Shown here: piece after piece, positions 7,917 to 15,529 of the stretch
Numbering within the stretch: position 1 is the first letter of the stretch
Layout: the number at the start of each line of letters is the position of its first letter
From: Rubrivivax sp.
Lineage (GTDB): Bacteria; Pseudomonadota; Gammaproteobacteria; Burkholderiales; Burkholderiaceae
DNA length: 64,000 nt
Direction: 5' to 3'
NCBI GenBank assembly: GCA_016790225.1
Contig: JAEUOZ010000002.1
Coordinates: 124,001 to 188,000, forward strand
Program-made: the position numbers and the translations under genes
Notes under the pieces: model-generated
What the model was told of the DNA's origin: nothing
The model's input: only the letters and a program-made list of their open reading frames with translations
Database searches by the model: none

Positions 7917-10769
7917 TCATCCCGGGCCGAACAAGGTCATTGCGGCCCAGCGGAAGGGGTGCTCGCCCTCGGCGATCGCCTGCCGGTGTGCCATCTGAAC
8001 GGCCTGCGCGGGCATGTGTCCTGAGGCCAGCGCCGAGTGGAAACGGCGCATCCACACCGCCGTGCTGGCATCGTCCACGGCCCACTGGCTGGCCAGCACC
8101 CGCCGCGCACCTGCCAGCACAAACCCCCTCACCAGGCCGATCAGCTCGTCGCCCGGCGCCACGCGGCTCAATCCGGTTTCACAGGCGGACAGCACCACCA
8201 GCGACGCCCGCAGGCGCAGCGCCCGCACATCGTTCAGCGTGAAGGGCCCGTCGGCCAGCGCCAGCGCCGAGAAGGCAGGGTTGTCCGCGCGAAACCGGCC
8301 ATGACAGGCCAGGTGCAGCACGTCGGCTGCGGGTGCGCGCTCGCGCAAGCTGGCCGCGTCGCAAGCGAAATCCACGCTCACCTGCGCGTGCGTACCGAAG
8401 GCCCCGCGCACCGCCTGCAGTTCCTCGCGCACATGGTGCAGAAGCTCGCCACCAGCCCCCAGCGCCACGACGACCCCCGGCGTCTGCCAGGGCACCGACA
8501 CCTGGGAGAGCCAGCCCTGCACGCTGGGCAGCTGCGTCAGGGCCATGCGCTCGATGAGCCACTGCCGGCCATCGTGCAGGCAGCTCCACGGCACGTAGTG
8601 CAGCACGCGGTGCGGCACCACCATCAATCGGGCAACGCCCACGAGATCCGGCTCTGCGGCTGCGAGCAGGTGCTGGTAGACCTCCTGCGCCTGGCGACGC
8701 ACACGTTGCTGCAGCTGCTTCTGGTGGGCATGAAGCCCGGCCGCCGGGTAGCGAGGCGTGTCGATCTGGAAGCGCAGGCTCTCGATGGCGCGGGCCAGCT
8801 GCGGTGCTTTCAGGCGGAGGACGCGCACCGCTTCGCGACGCACCAGCACCAGCGTGAGCTCGTCTCCATCCTGATGCGCACTCAGCAGCGCGTCGTCGGC
8901 CGCCAGTCGCTGCTGGGTTCGCATCAGGAGGGCCGCTTCGCCGTTGAGCGCGCCGTCGGGGCTGCGCGACATTCCGGCACCGGCACCGCCCAGCAGGGCC
9001 TGCCGGCGCGCGGCCTCCAGCCACGCGGCCTCTGCCGCGCGCAGTGCCACCGCCTGCGCGGACGCGCCTGAGGCCTCGCCCTGCAGCACCGTCTCGCGCC
9101 AGCGGTCCCTCAGCAATCGCAGCCGCGCTGCGGAGGCCTCATCCTCCGGCACCTGCTGGCCAGGTGCATCCGCCGCCGCCGACAGGGCGGTGGCCAACGC
9201 CCGCGCGCGGCCGCGCTCGATGGCGCCCAGCACCGCGCCTGGGTCGGGCGCCGCAGCCGCTGACGTCGCCCGCACCAGCACGTCATGCGCGCGCTCGGCG
9301 AGTGCCGCGATCGCCGAACGGAACTCGTCACCCGGCAGCGCATCGCGCGCCCGCTCCACCAGATCCATGGCTTCGCCCAGCGGCACCACAGCGTCCTCGT
9401 GACGCCCTTGCTGCCAGTACCACTCACCCAGGCCCACACACGCCGCCAGCTGCAGCGACAACACACCCTGGGTGCGACCCGCGTCCAACAGCTGCTCGAA
9501 GTCGACGCGTGACTGCACGTGATCGCCCAAAGCCAGGCGCGCCTGGGCCACCAGGCTCAGCGCCTGCCCGTGCGCGCCGCTCATGTGCAGGGCAGCCAGG
9601 GTCTCGCTCGCCCTCAGCGCCAGCGGCAAGGCCGTCTGCGCCTGCCCCGCCGACAGCTCGAGCGCCGCCTCGGCGACGTCGGCGTCGGCCAGGGCTGCCA
9701 GGTTGCCCGCCTCCAGGAAGATGGCGCGTGCATCCTGCAGGCAGCGCCGCGCGAGCACCAGATGGTTCAGGCGGCCGTGCGCACGCGCCTTCTCGATCAG
9801 CGCCCGCGCACGCTCGGTGGGCAGCTCGAGCTCATGCGTGGCCGCGATGACCTGGTCATACAGGTTGACCGCCTCGGGCAGCAGGTTCAGCGCGAGATAG
9901 GTGTCGGCCAACGCACTCGAGGCCTCCATCAGCTGCTGCGGCGCAGCCCCCACCTGCTCGAGCTGGCGTACCGCCTGCACCAGATGGGCCAGCGCGGTGT
10001 GCCACTGGCCGCGCAGCAGCTCGATGCGCCCGATCGCCAGCTGGGCCTGGCCTTGCAGCGGCCCCAGCCCGCGGGCCTCGGCCCGCTGGCGCGCGCGCTC
10101 GTTCACCCGCAAGGCCTCGGCAAACTGGTACTGCCAGGTCAGTGCCTGCGCCAGGCCGATGTCGGCCTGGATCGACAGCACGGCATTGCCCACACGCGCA
10201 CCGCGCACGCTGGCGCTGCGGTAGTGGCGTGCTGCCTGATCGTGCAGATCCAGGCGGGTGAGCAGTGTGCCCAGGTTGATCTCCACCTTGCCCGCACCCA
10301 GCTGGTCACCCGCAGCCAGCAGTCGGTCACGGGCATCCTCGCCACAGTGCAGCGCGTCGTCGTGACGCCCCAACATGGCCAGGGCGATCACCTTCGGCAC
10401 GCGCGCCTGCGCGCCATCCAGCGCCAGGCCTTCTCGCTCGAACAGGCCGCAGGCCTGGTCCAGCCGTGCCAGGGTGTCTTCAAGGCGCCCTTCCACCAGC
10501 ATGGCAATGGCGGCCGTCCAGTCACTCATCGCCTGCACGACCGGGCTCTCGCCGTGGCGCTCGGCCAGCGCGGCGGCGGCCGCGGCGCAGCGCAGCGCAC
10601 GCGGAGGATCCTGCGTCCACGACTGGAGTGCCGCGTCCTTCAGGGCGCGTGCAAGCCCCATGGCCTGCAGCGGCTGCAACCGCGCAAGCTCCGCTGGCGC
10701 CGGGGCTGCGTCCGCGTCCGTCAGGGATTGCGCCAGCGAACGAAGGTCAGCAACGAAAGGGTCGGACAC
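7917..10769 (-). CDS. TPR-repeat protein with C-terminal CHAT (caspase-like) protease domain
   Basis: 950 residues from a GTG that lies 2 bases after the stop of the upstream gene, implying translational coupling. Residues about 60-560 are helical tetratricopeptide-type repeats rich in Leu/Ala. A coiled linker follows, and the CHAT domain occupies about 670-950. The caspase-type dyad is visible as His823 in HLACHGRF and Cys863 in VLSACETG, so catalytic activity is plausible. CHAT proteins with TPRs include gingipain-like and separase-like peptidases and the CRISPR-associated TPR-CHAT; no CRISPR is near here. An ECF sigma factor, a subtilase and two lipoproteins share its regulation. The long in-frame extension upstream of 10769 overlaps the preceding gene and was rejected. 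Confidence 0.9.
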   Translation of the reverse strand: MSDPFVADLRSLAQSLTDADAAPAPAELARLQPLQAMGLARALKDAALQSWTQDPPRALRCAAAAAALAERHGESPVVQAMSDWTAAIAMLVEGRLEDTLARLDQACGLFEREGLALDGAQARVPKVIALAMLGRHDDALHCGEDARDRLLAAGDQLGAGKVEINLGTLLTRLDLHDQAARHYRSASVRGARVGNAVLSIQADIGLAQALTWQYQFAEALRVNERARQRAEARGLGPLQGQAQLAIGRIELLRGQWHTALAHLVQAVRQLEQVGAAPQQLMEASSALADTYLALNLLPEAVNLYDQVIAATHELELPTERARALIEKARAHGRLNHLVLARRCLQDARAIFLEAGNLAALADADVAEAALELSAGQAQTALPLALRASETLAALHMSGAHGQALSLVAQARLALGDHVQSRVDFEQLLDAGRTQGVLSLQLAACVGLGEWYWQQGRHEDAVVPLGEAMDLVERARDALPGDEFRSAIAALAERAHDVLVRATSAAAAPDPGAVLGAIERGRARALATALSAAADAPGQQVPEDEASAARLRLLRDRWRETVLQGEASGASAQAVALRAAEAAWLEAARRQALLGGAGAGMSRSPDGALNGEAALLMRTQQRLAADDALLSAHQDGDELTLVLVRREAVRVLRLKAPQLARAIESLRFQIDTPRYPAAGLHAHQKQLQQRVRRQAQEVYQHLLAAAEPDLVGVARLMVVPHRVLHYVPWSCLHDGRQWLIERMALTQLPSVQGWLSQVSVPWQTPGVVVALGAGGELLHHVREELQAVRGAFGTHAQVSVDFACDAASLRERAPAADVLHLACHGRFRADNPAFSALALADGPFTLNDVRALRLRASLVVLSACETGLSRVAPGDELIGLVRGFVLAGARRVLASQWAVDDASTAVWMRRFHSALASGHMPAQAVQMAHRQAIAEGEHPFRWAAMTLFGPG

Positions 10770-10771
10770 GC

Positions 10772-11284
10772 TCAGGCCGGCACGTCGATCGTCGGCAGCG
10801 CCAGCTCCCACGCTGCGGTCTTCAACACCAGCAAGCAGGGCCCCTGGGGCACGCCATCGAAGCTGAACTCGCTCAGCTCGTCCCAGCTGGCCTGCCGCAT
10901 TTCCTGCCCCGCCCGCAGCTCGGCCGTGCCGGCCGTGTCCGGGCCCAGCACCTGTCCGGACAGCCGCCACTGGCGGCCCTTTGGCGTGTGCATGGGGCTG
11001 ATGCGGATGTCGATGTCCCGACCCTCGCTGAAGAACAACAACTGGCGGGTGCCTTCCGCATCGCTGCGCAGACCGAAGGCCTGCTCGCTGCCCGAGGCGC
11101 TGTCGAAGCGCAGCTCCGCGCTCAGGCGCTTGAGCAGCCCCGCATGCACCGGTTCGGGCAGGCGTGCGCTGAACAGGCCGATGGCCTGCTGGATCAGCCG
11201 CTCCGGCGCCTCGTCCAGGCCGCGCATCCGTGACAGACGCGCAACCAGTTCATCATCTTCGGATTCAGGCGGTCGCGGGCTCAT
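10772..11284 (-). CDS. Cassette protein of unknown function between sigma factor and TPR-CHAT
   Basis: 170 residues, acidic at the N-terminus (ESEDDELVARLSRMRG), no signal peptide and no membrane segment, so cytoplasmic. Residues about 1-60 look helical. The rest looks like beta strands ending in WELALPTIDV, which suggests a small Ig-like or beta-sandwich domain. It lacks the usual membrane anti-sigma architecture, although its place after the sigma gene would fit a cytoplasmic regulator or an adaptor or substrate for CHAT. It is coupled to the CHAT gene (2-base gap) and has its own cassette promoter 30 bases upstream. I do not recognise the family. Confidence 0.75.
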   Translation of the reverse strand: MSPRPPESEDDELVARLSRMRGLDEAPERLIQQAIGLFSARLPEPVHAGLLKRLSAELRFDSASGSEQAFGLRSDAEGTRQLLFFSEGRDIDIRISPMHTPKGRQWRLSGQVLGPDTAGTAELRAGQEMRQASWDELSEFSFDGVPQGPCLLVLKTAAWELALPTIDVPA

Positions 11285-11313
11285 GGCGGAGGATGGAAGG
11301 GTGATGCTGCGAC

Positions 11314-11342
11314 ACAGAGGACCATCGACACCGTCTGATACA
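11314..11342 (-). promoter_or_regulatory. ECF-type promoter of the 170-residue protein/TPR-CHAT unit
   Basis: On the reverse strand, TGTATC (11337-11342), 17 bases, then CTCTGT (11314-11319), preceded by ACGA. The bases between and after the blocks also resemble the S8 promoter, which suggests duplication of one promoter. The start codon is 30 bases beyond the downstream block. Confidence 0.8.
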
Positions 11343-11356
11343 TCGTTGGTGGAAGA

Positions 11357-11953
11357 TCATGCGCGCTCGCGAGACAGCTTGTCCATCAGGACGCGCAGCT
11401 TGTCGAGAACCCGGGCGCGGGTCGGTCCGATGCTGCCTTCGGCAATGCCCAGGCGCAAAGCGATCTCGGCATAGGGCAGCGGCTCAGCCTGCAGGAACAT
11501 CAGTTCCACCAGCTGCCTGCCGCGCGGATCCAGGCGCTCGACCGCCAGGCTCATCAGGTGTTGCTGCTGCAGATCAGCCAGCAAGGCCTCGGGCAAGGGA
11601 TCCGGCGAAGGCAGCTGGTCGAAGGGATCACCGCCCTCCCCTTCGGGCTCATCCGGGCGCGGGTCCAGCATGCCGACACGTGACTGCGCCTGCAAGCAGC
11701 GCAAGGTCTCCCGGCGCGCGGTGGTGACGAGCCAGGCCCGCACGCGGGAGGCATCCTCGATGCGATCCAAGTACTCCACCAGGCGAGCAAAGCAGGCCTG
11801 GAACACATCGGCCGCGGCCTCTTCGCTCAAGCCTGCCCTGCGCGGCACGGTGTAGATCAGGCGCTGATAGCGACGCACAAGCGTGCTCCATGCTGCGTGG
11901 CGGCCGGCCCTGCACTGAGCGATCAGTTCTGCATCGTCGAGCTCGTCGTACAC
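11357..11953 (-). CDS. ECF-type sigma-70 family RNA polymerase sigma factor
   Basis: 198 residues from GTG 11953 (VYDELDDAELIAQCRAGRHA). Region 2 spans about 8-80, with RRYQRLIYTVPRRAGLSEEA, ADVFQACFARLVEYL and the RAWLVTTARRE signature. Region 4 spans about 135-190, with LDPRGRQLVELMFLQ and the helix-turn-helix YAEIALRLGIAEGSIGPTRA. The order and length are those of an ECF sigma. No transmembrane anti-sigma gene adjoins. A copy of the cassette promoter lies 108 bases upstream, so the gene probably activates itself. An open frame runs far upstream on the same strand but only this part has family similarity. The exact start is uncertain because the GTG has only a weak GGGA site. Confidence 0.87.
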   Translation of the reverse strand: MYDELDDAELIAQCRAGRHAAWSTLVRRYQRLIYTVPRRAGLSEEAAADVFQACFARLVEYLDRIEDASRVRAWLVTTARRETLRCLQAQSRVGMLDPRPDEPEGEGGDPFDQLPSPDPLPEALLADLQQQHLMSLAVERLDPRGRQLVELMFLQAEPLPYAEIALRLGIAEGSIGPTRARVLDKLRVLMDKLSRERA

Positions 11954-12060
11954 ACACCATCCCGCAGGCGGAGAACCCCATTTGCCGCTGTGGACATCAT
12001 GCCATCGCTGCGGACACGGGCTGCGCAGGGCCCATGCGTGCGGCCTCAGGGCGGCCGAAG

Positions 12061-12089
12061 ACAGAGCGCGCAACTCGCCCATCGATACA
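12061..12089 (-). promoter_or_regulatory. ECF-type promoter of the sigma factor gene
   Basis: On the reverse strand, TGTATC (12084-12089), exactly 17 bases, then CTCTGT (12061-12066). The four bases before it differ (ACTT rather than CGA), making this the most divergent copy upstream of the first block. The implied leader to the GTG start is about 108 bases. Self-activation is typical of ECF sigma genes. Confidence 0.72.
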
Positions 12090-12124
12090 AGTCGTCTCCC
12101 TGGGGATGGGTGCGGCAGCTTCGA

Positions 12125-12153
12125 TGTATTTCCGCGCCTTGGCCCCGCTCTGT
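12125..12153 (+). promoter_or_regulatory. ECF-type promoter of the divergent lipoprotein gene
   Basis: TGTATT (12125-12130) preceded by TTCGA, exactly 17 bases, then CTCTGT (12148-12153). It points toward the lipoprotein gene that starts 134 bases downstream. It sits 36 bases from the sigma gene promoter, so the 333-base gap between the two genes is a divergent promoter pair. I see no other element in that gap. Confidence 0.72.
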
Positions 12154-12286
12154 GGGCCAGCGCCCACCGCACCCGACATGCGGATGACGCCAGTCCCGCG
12201 ACCGGCCTCGAGAGATGCACGACCGTCATGCCGAAACGGCTGCCGGCCTCCCGCACCGGTACTCCAACTTTTGACATGAGGATCAC

Positions 12287-13477
12287 ATGATGAACCGCAC
12301 CCGCACTCCCCGAGGACAGCTCCTCGCCCTGGGCCTGGCCGCGATGCTGGCCGCCTGCGGCGGCGGCGGCGGCGACGAACCCCTGGCCGACACCGAGCAG
12401 CCCCTCGACGCCGACGGGCGACAGGAAGCCCTGGCCGTCATCCCCACCGGACTGCGCGCGGCACCGGCCGGCCTGAGCGGCAACGTGGTCTGCACCAACT
12501 GGCGCATTGGCGCCGTGGTGCTGGACAACGTGGAAGTCGCCCCTGGCGCGGCCTGCCAGCTCAACGGCACGATCATCCGCGGTTCGCTGCAGGCGCAGCG
12601 TGCGGCGGTCATCGATGCCAACCGCGTTCAGGTCGCCGGCGACGTGCAGTCCGAACAAGGCGCCTACATCACCGTTCGCAATGCCAGCCGGGTCTCCGGC
12701 AACATCGAGGTGATCGAGGGCGGCGGCGTCGATGTGCGCGCGAGTAGCGTGGGCGGCGGCATCCTGATCGATGGCCTGACCGGCGTGGTCCTGCTGAGCG
12801 GCAACCAGGTCATCGGCAACGTGCAGGTCACCGACAACCTGGGTGGCGGCTCGATCGTCAACAACCGCATCACCGGCGCGCTGCAATGCACGGGCAACTT
12901 GCCGGCTCCGCTGGCCAGGGGCAACACCGCCTCCATCATCGAAGGCGACTGTGCGGCCGGTGGTGGCAACCCGCCGCCACCACGGCTCACAGGCAACGTC
13001 ACCTGCGTGGGGCTGACCATCGGCGCCATCCCGCTGGACAGCGTGATCGTCCCGGCCGGTGCGACCTGCTCCCTGGTGGGCACGCGCCTGAACGGCAGCA
13101 TCGAAGTGGGCGCAGGTGCCAGCCTGGTTGCCGATGGCGTGACGGTGACCGGCGGCCTGATCGCCGACGGTGCAGCCCGCCTCACGCTCGGCGGCACCAG
13201 CACGATAGGCGGCTCCGTGCAGGTGCAGCGCGGCGGGGCCACCAGCATCGTCGGCGCCACGGTCCGTGGTGACCTGCAGATCGATGCCATGGCCGGCCCT
13301 GTCGTGGCCTCGGTAAACCAGGTCTCGGGCAACCTGCAGGCGATGGCCAACCGTGGCGGCGTGACCCTGTCGGCCAACCGCATCGTCGGCGTGATGCAGT
13401 GCAAGGACAACCTGCCCGCCCCCGCCGGCAGCGGCAACGCCGCCAGCCTGAAAGAAGGCCAGTGCCGGGGCCTGTGA
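12287..13477 (+). CDS. Lipoprotein with two tandem Cys-containing beta-helix-like domains
   Basis: 396 residues with a signal peptide ending in the lipobox MLAAC followed by five Gly, so envelope-anchored. The mature part is a near-exact architectural duplication. Unit 1 covers about 63-222 and unit 2 about 234-394. Both begin GNVVC/GNVTC, continue with IGAVVLDNV/IGAIPLDSV, have a second Cys in AACQL/ATCSL, and end LQCTGNLPAP/MQCKDNLPAP and EGDC/EGQC, giving four matched Cys per unit. Between them are short repeats with hydrophobic alternation like a right-handed beta-helix or bactofilin. GAGG precedes the start. It shares the cassette promoter and ends in a strong terminator. The family is not recognised; possible roles are a peptidase substrate or a surface sensor. 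Confidence 0.82.
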   Translation: MMNRTRTPRGQLLALGLAAMLAACGGGGGDEPLADTEQPLDADGRQEALAVIPTGLRAAPAGLSGNVVCTNWRIGAVVLDNVEVAPGAACQLNGTIIRGSLQAQRAAVIDANRVQVAGDVQSEQGAYITVRNASRVSGNIEVIEGGGVDVRASSVGGGILIDGLTGVVLLSGNQVIGNVQVTDNLGGGSIVNNRITGALQCTGNLPAPLARGNTASIIEGDCAAGGGNPPPPRLTGNVTCVGLTIGAIPLDSVIVPAGATCSLVGTRLNGSIEVGAGASLVADGVTVTGGLIADGAARLTLGGTSTIGGSVQVQRGGATSIVGATVRGDLQIDAMAGPVVASVNQVSGNLQAMANRGGVTLSANRIVGVMQCKDNLPAPAGSGNAASLKEGQCRGL

Positions 13478-13555
13478 CCTGACGCGCGGGTGCTGCGCAC
13501 CCGACGGCAGCCCGGCGCGCAGCAGCGAATTTTCCCCGGGCTCCCAACCCGATGT

Positions 13556-13590
13556 GGCTGGAGGCAAGTAAGCTTGCCTCCAGCCTTTTT
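13556..13590 (+). terminator. Strong intrinsic terminator closing the CHAT cassette
   Basis: A perfect 13-bp stem (13556-13568 with 13573-13585, starting GGCTGGAGGCAAG), a TAAG loop and TTTTT directly after. It lies 79 bases beyond the lipoprotein stop and isolates it from the CitE-like gene. Confidence 0.93.
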
Positions 13591-13630
13591 CGCTTTCGGG
13601 CGGCCGAACCGACAGCGCCTCCCCACCGCC

Positions 13631-14635
13631 ATGACCGCAGCCCATCCGCGCCAGGCCCTCTTCGACCCCGGCGAACCCAACGCCACACCCCTGCCCGTGT
13701 GTGATCACTACTGCGGCGTCGAAGCCCGCATGCGCAAGAGCCTGGAACTGCAGGCGGAGATGGGCCCCGTCTTTGATGTCACGCTGGACGGCGAGGACGG
13801 CGCGCCCGTGGGCGCAGAGATCGAGCACGCGCACCTGATCAACGAGCTGATCAATGGCAGCACCAACCGCTTCGGGCGGGTCGCGGTGCGCGTGCAGCCG
13901 ATAGACCACCCGCGTTTTGAGGACTTTCTGGATCTCGTCGTGCGCGGTTCGGGCGAACGCGTGCCCTTCCTGATGATTCCCAAGCCGCGAGGCCTGGCCG
14001 ACATCCAGCGTGCCGCACAGGCGGTGGACGACGCCTGCCGGCGCCATGGCATCGATCGCACGATCCCCTTGCACGCACTGGTAGAGACCCATGGCGCACT
14101 GCGCGAGGTGGATGCGCTGGCGGCGCATCCGCGCATCGAGTCGCTGTCCTTCGGGTTGATGGACTTCGTCTCCGCGCACCGCGGCGCGCTGCCCCAGTGG
14201 GCGATGAGCGTGAAGGGCCAGTTCGAGCATCCGCTGGTGCTGCGCGCCAAGCTGGAGATCGCAGCGGCCTGCCATGCGCACGGCAAGACCCCTTCGCACT
14301 GTGTGGTCACCGAGTTCAAGAATGTCACGGCCCTGCAGCAGGCGGCCGAGCAGGCGGCACGACGTCTGGGCTATACGCGGATGTGGAGCATCCACCCGGC
14401 GCAGATCCGCCCGATCGTGGATGCCTTTGCGCCGACAGTCGCGGAGATCGACCAGGCCATCGAGATCCTGCAGGTGGCGCAGGCGGCGCACTGGGCGCCC
14501 GTGCGCCACCAGGACACGCTGCATGACCGGGCCAGCTACCGCTACTTCTGGCACGTGCTGGAGCGCGCTCAGCGCACGGCCTTCAGCGGCGGGCCGCAGC
14601 TGCCGCAGGCGATACGCCAGGCCTGGTTTGCCTGA
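13631..14635 (+). CDS. HpcH/HpaI aldolase / citrate lyase beta-like (CoA ester lyase) protein
   Basis: 334 residues with a CitE-like TIM-barrel fold. FDVTLDGEDGAPVG (about 43-56) carries the acidic metal-binding residues, FLMIPKPRG and LHALVETHGALREV carry the acidic site, and SFGLMDFVSAHRG is the family's phosphate/CoA loop. SIHPAQIRPI near 257 is the typical C-terminal CoA-binding segment. Substrate could be malyl-CoA, citramalyl-CoA or a similar beta-hydroxyacyl-CoA; the sequence does not decide. As I recall, related Burkholderiales keep this gene between mdh and acnB, so here the neighbourhood has been split. The start at 13631 gives the family N-terminus; upstream in-frame codons run through the terminator. 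Confidence 0.88.
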   Translation: MTAAHPRQALFDPGEPNATPLPVCDHYCGVEARMRKSLELQAEMGPVFDVTLDGEDGAPVGAEIEHAHLINELINGSTNRFGRVAVRVQPIDHPRFEDFLDLVVRGSGERVPFLMIPKPRGLADIQRAAQAVDDACRRHGIDRTIPLHALVETHGALREVDALAAHPRIESLSFGLMDFVSAHRGALPQWAMSVKGQFEHPLVLRAKLEIAAACHAHGKTPSHCVVTEFKNVTALQQAAEQAARRLGYTRMWSIHPAQIRPIVDAFAPTVAEIDQAIEILQVAQAAHWAPVRHQDTLHDRASYRYFWHVLERAQRTAFSGGPQLPQAIRQAWFA

Positions 14636-14786
14636 CCCTGCCCCGCGCGGCGCTGAAGTGTTCGCAAGCGTTTCGGCCGCTGTCGCCCCGGTTGCGACTG
14701 GTTGCCAGCGGTTGCACCAAGAACTAGGGGGCCTCCCGGGAAGACCCTCACAATCGCGGCTCCCTGTACCAGAAGGAGTCAGCCCC

Positions 14787-15341
14787 ATGCTGAACAAGAC
14801 CTCTCTGTCGTTGGCCCTCGCGGTGGCTGCACTCGCCAGCGGGACGGCGCTGGCCAATCAGCCGGCCAAACCCGCAGCCGCTGCCAGCCCCAAACCCACG
14901 GCCGCCACACCTTCCGGCGCCACCGCAGCCGCGCCCGCCCGGCCGGCGGCTCAGGCCCCCGCCAGGCCCGCTGCCAGGCCGGCGACGACCGCGGGCACGG
15001 CCCGGCCCGCTGCGGCGGCTGCAGCGGCCGCGCCCGTGGTGGCGCTCACCGCAGGCCAGATGGATGCTGCGCAGCGCGTCTTTGTCGGCAAGGCGGATTG
15101 CGAATTCGGCGAAAAGATCGACGTGACCGCGGTCGATGGTCGCCCGGGCCACTTCCAGCTCAAGCACAAGGCCGCCACCTACAACCTCGTGCCGGAAGAG
15201 ACCACCACCGGCGCCGTACGGCTGGAGGACAAGCGCGCCGGCATCGTCTGGCTGCAGATCCCGTCCAAATCCATGCTGATGAATGCCAAGATCGGCCAGC
15301 GGGTGGCCGACAACTGCCAGATGACGCAGCAGAAATCCTGA
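14787..15341 (+). CDS. Secreted Ala/Pro-rich protein of unknown function
   Basis: 184 residues. A Sec signal peptide (MLNKTSLSLALAVAALASG, cleaved near TALA) is followed by about 65 residues of Ala/Pro/Lys-rich low-complexity linker. A compact domain then covers about 90-180 with two Cys (KADCEFGEK and VADNCQM) likely to form a disulfide. AAGGAG lies 8 bases before the start. The gene sits between the CitE-like gene and acnB and ends in its own terminator. Homologous small periplasmic proteins next to acnB occur in relatives, as far as I recall. No function can be assigned. Confidence 0.8.
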   Translation: MLNKTSLSLALAVAALASGTALANQPAKPAAAASPKPTAATPSGATAAAPARPAAQAPARPAARPATTAGTARPAAAAAAAAPVVALTAGQMDAAQRVFVGKADCEFGEKIDVTAVDGRPGHFQLKHKAATYNLVPEETTTGAVRLEDKRAGIVWLQIPSKSMLMNAKIGQRVADNCQMTQQKS

Positions 15342-15368
15342 CGGCAGGCTGGCGCCTGCGCCCGTCCC

Positions 15369-15391
15369 GGCCCGCCTCGGCGGGCCTTTTT
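15369..15391 (+). terminator. Intrinsic terminator between the secreted protein gene and acnB
   Basis: GGCCCGCC / GGCGGGCC inverted repeat (15369-15376 with 15379-15386) followed immediately by TTTTT. It implies that acnB has its own promoter. Confidence 0.85.
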
Positions 15392-15434
15392 CGTGCCCGC
15401 AACCCGTGCAGCATGTCGGGATAGCCCTTGTTAA

Positions 15435-15448
15435 GTCTTATATAAGAC
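15435..15448. promoter_or_regulatory. Probable GntR operator in the acnB promoter region
   Basis: Perfect 14-bp palindrome GTCTTATATAAGAC. It shares the TCTT-N4-AAGA core and the string ATATAAGACC-like half-site with the palindrome beside the GntR gene and mdh. It stands out in an otherwise GC-rich gap, 82 bases before the acnB start, and follows the terminator, where a promoter would be expected. Confidence 0.62.
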
Positions 15449-15529
15449 CTAAACTACGGGTTTGCACCGAATCCCCCGCCCGCCCCTGCAGGCTGGCCAT
15501 GCTGTCCGCCCTCTTCCTGGAGCTTCTCG

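Noticed and set aside
7917..10970. Longer N-terminus for the TPR-CHAT protein starting at 10970
   Set aside because: It would overlap the 170-residue gene by about 200 bases and reads as low-complexity Gly/Ala/Arg sequence; GTG 10769 gives a coupled start.
1550..12287. A 17-base identity (TTGACATGAGGATCACA) between 1550-1566 and 12271-12287
   Set aside because: The two sites are in unrelated contexts (sdhD-sdhA junction and a lipoprotein leader), and one such match is not improbable by chance in a window this size.
6404..13477. CHAT protease as part of a CRISPR type III-E-like system
   Set aside because: No repeat array, Cas7/Cas11-like or RNA-targeting gene is present in the window.
11357..14857. 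Very long reverse-strand open frame of more than 1100 codons ending in the sigma factor
   Set aside because: Most of it lies antisense to the duplicated lipoprotein, the CitE-like gene and a strong terminator; only the last 198 residues resemble a protein family.
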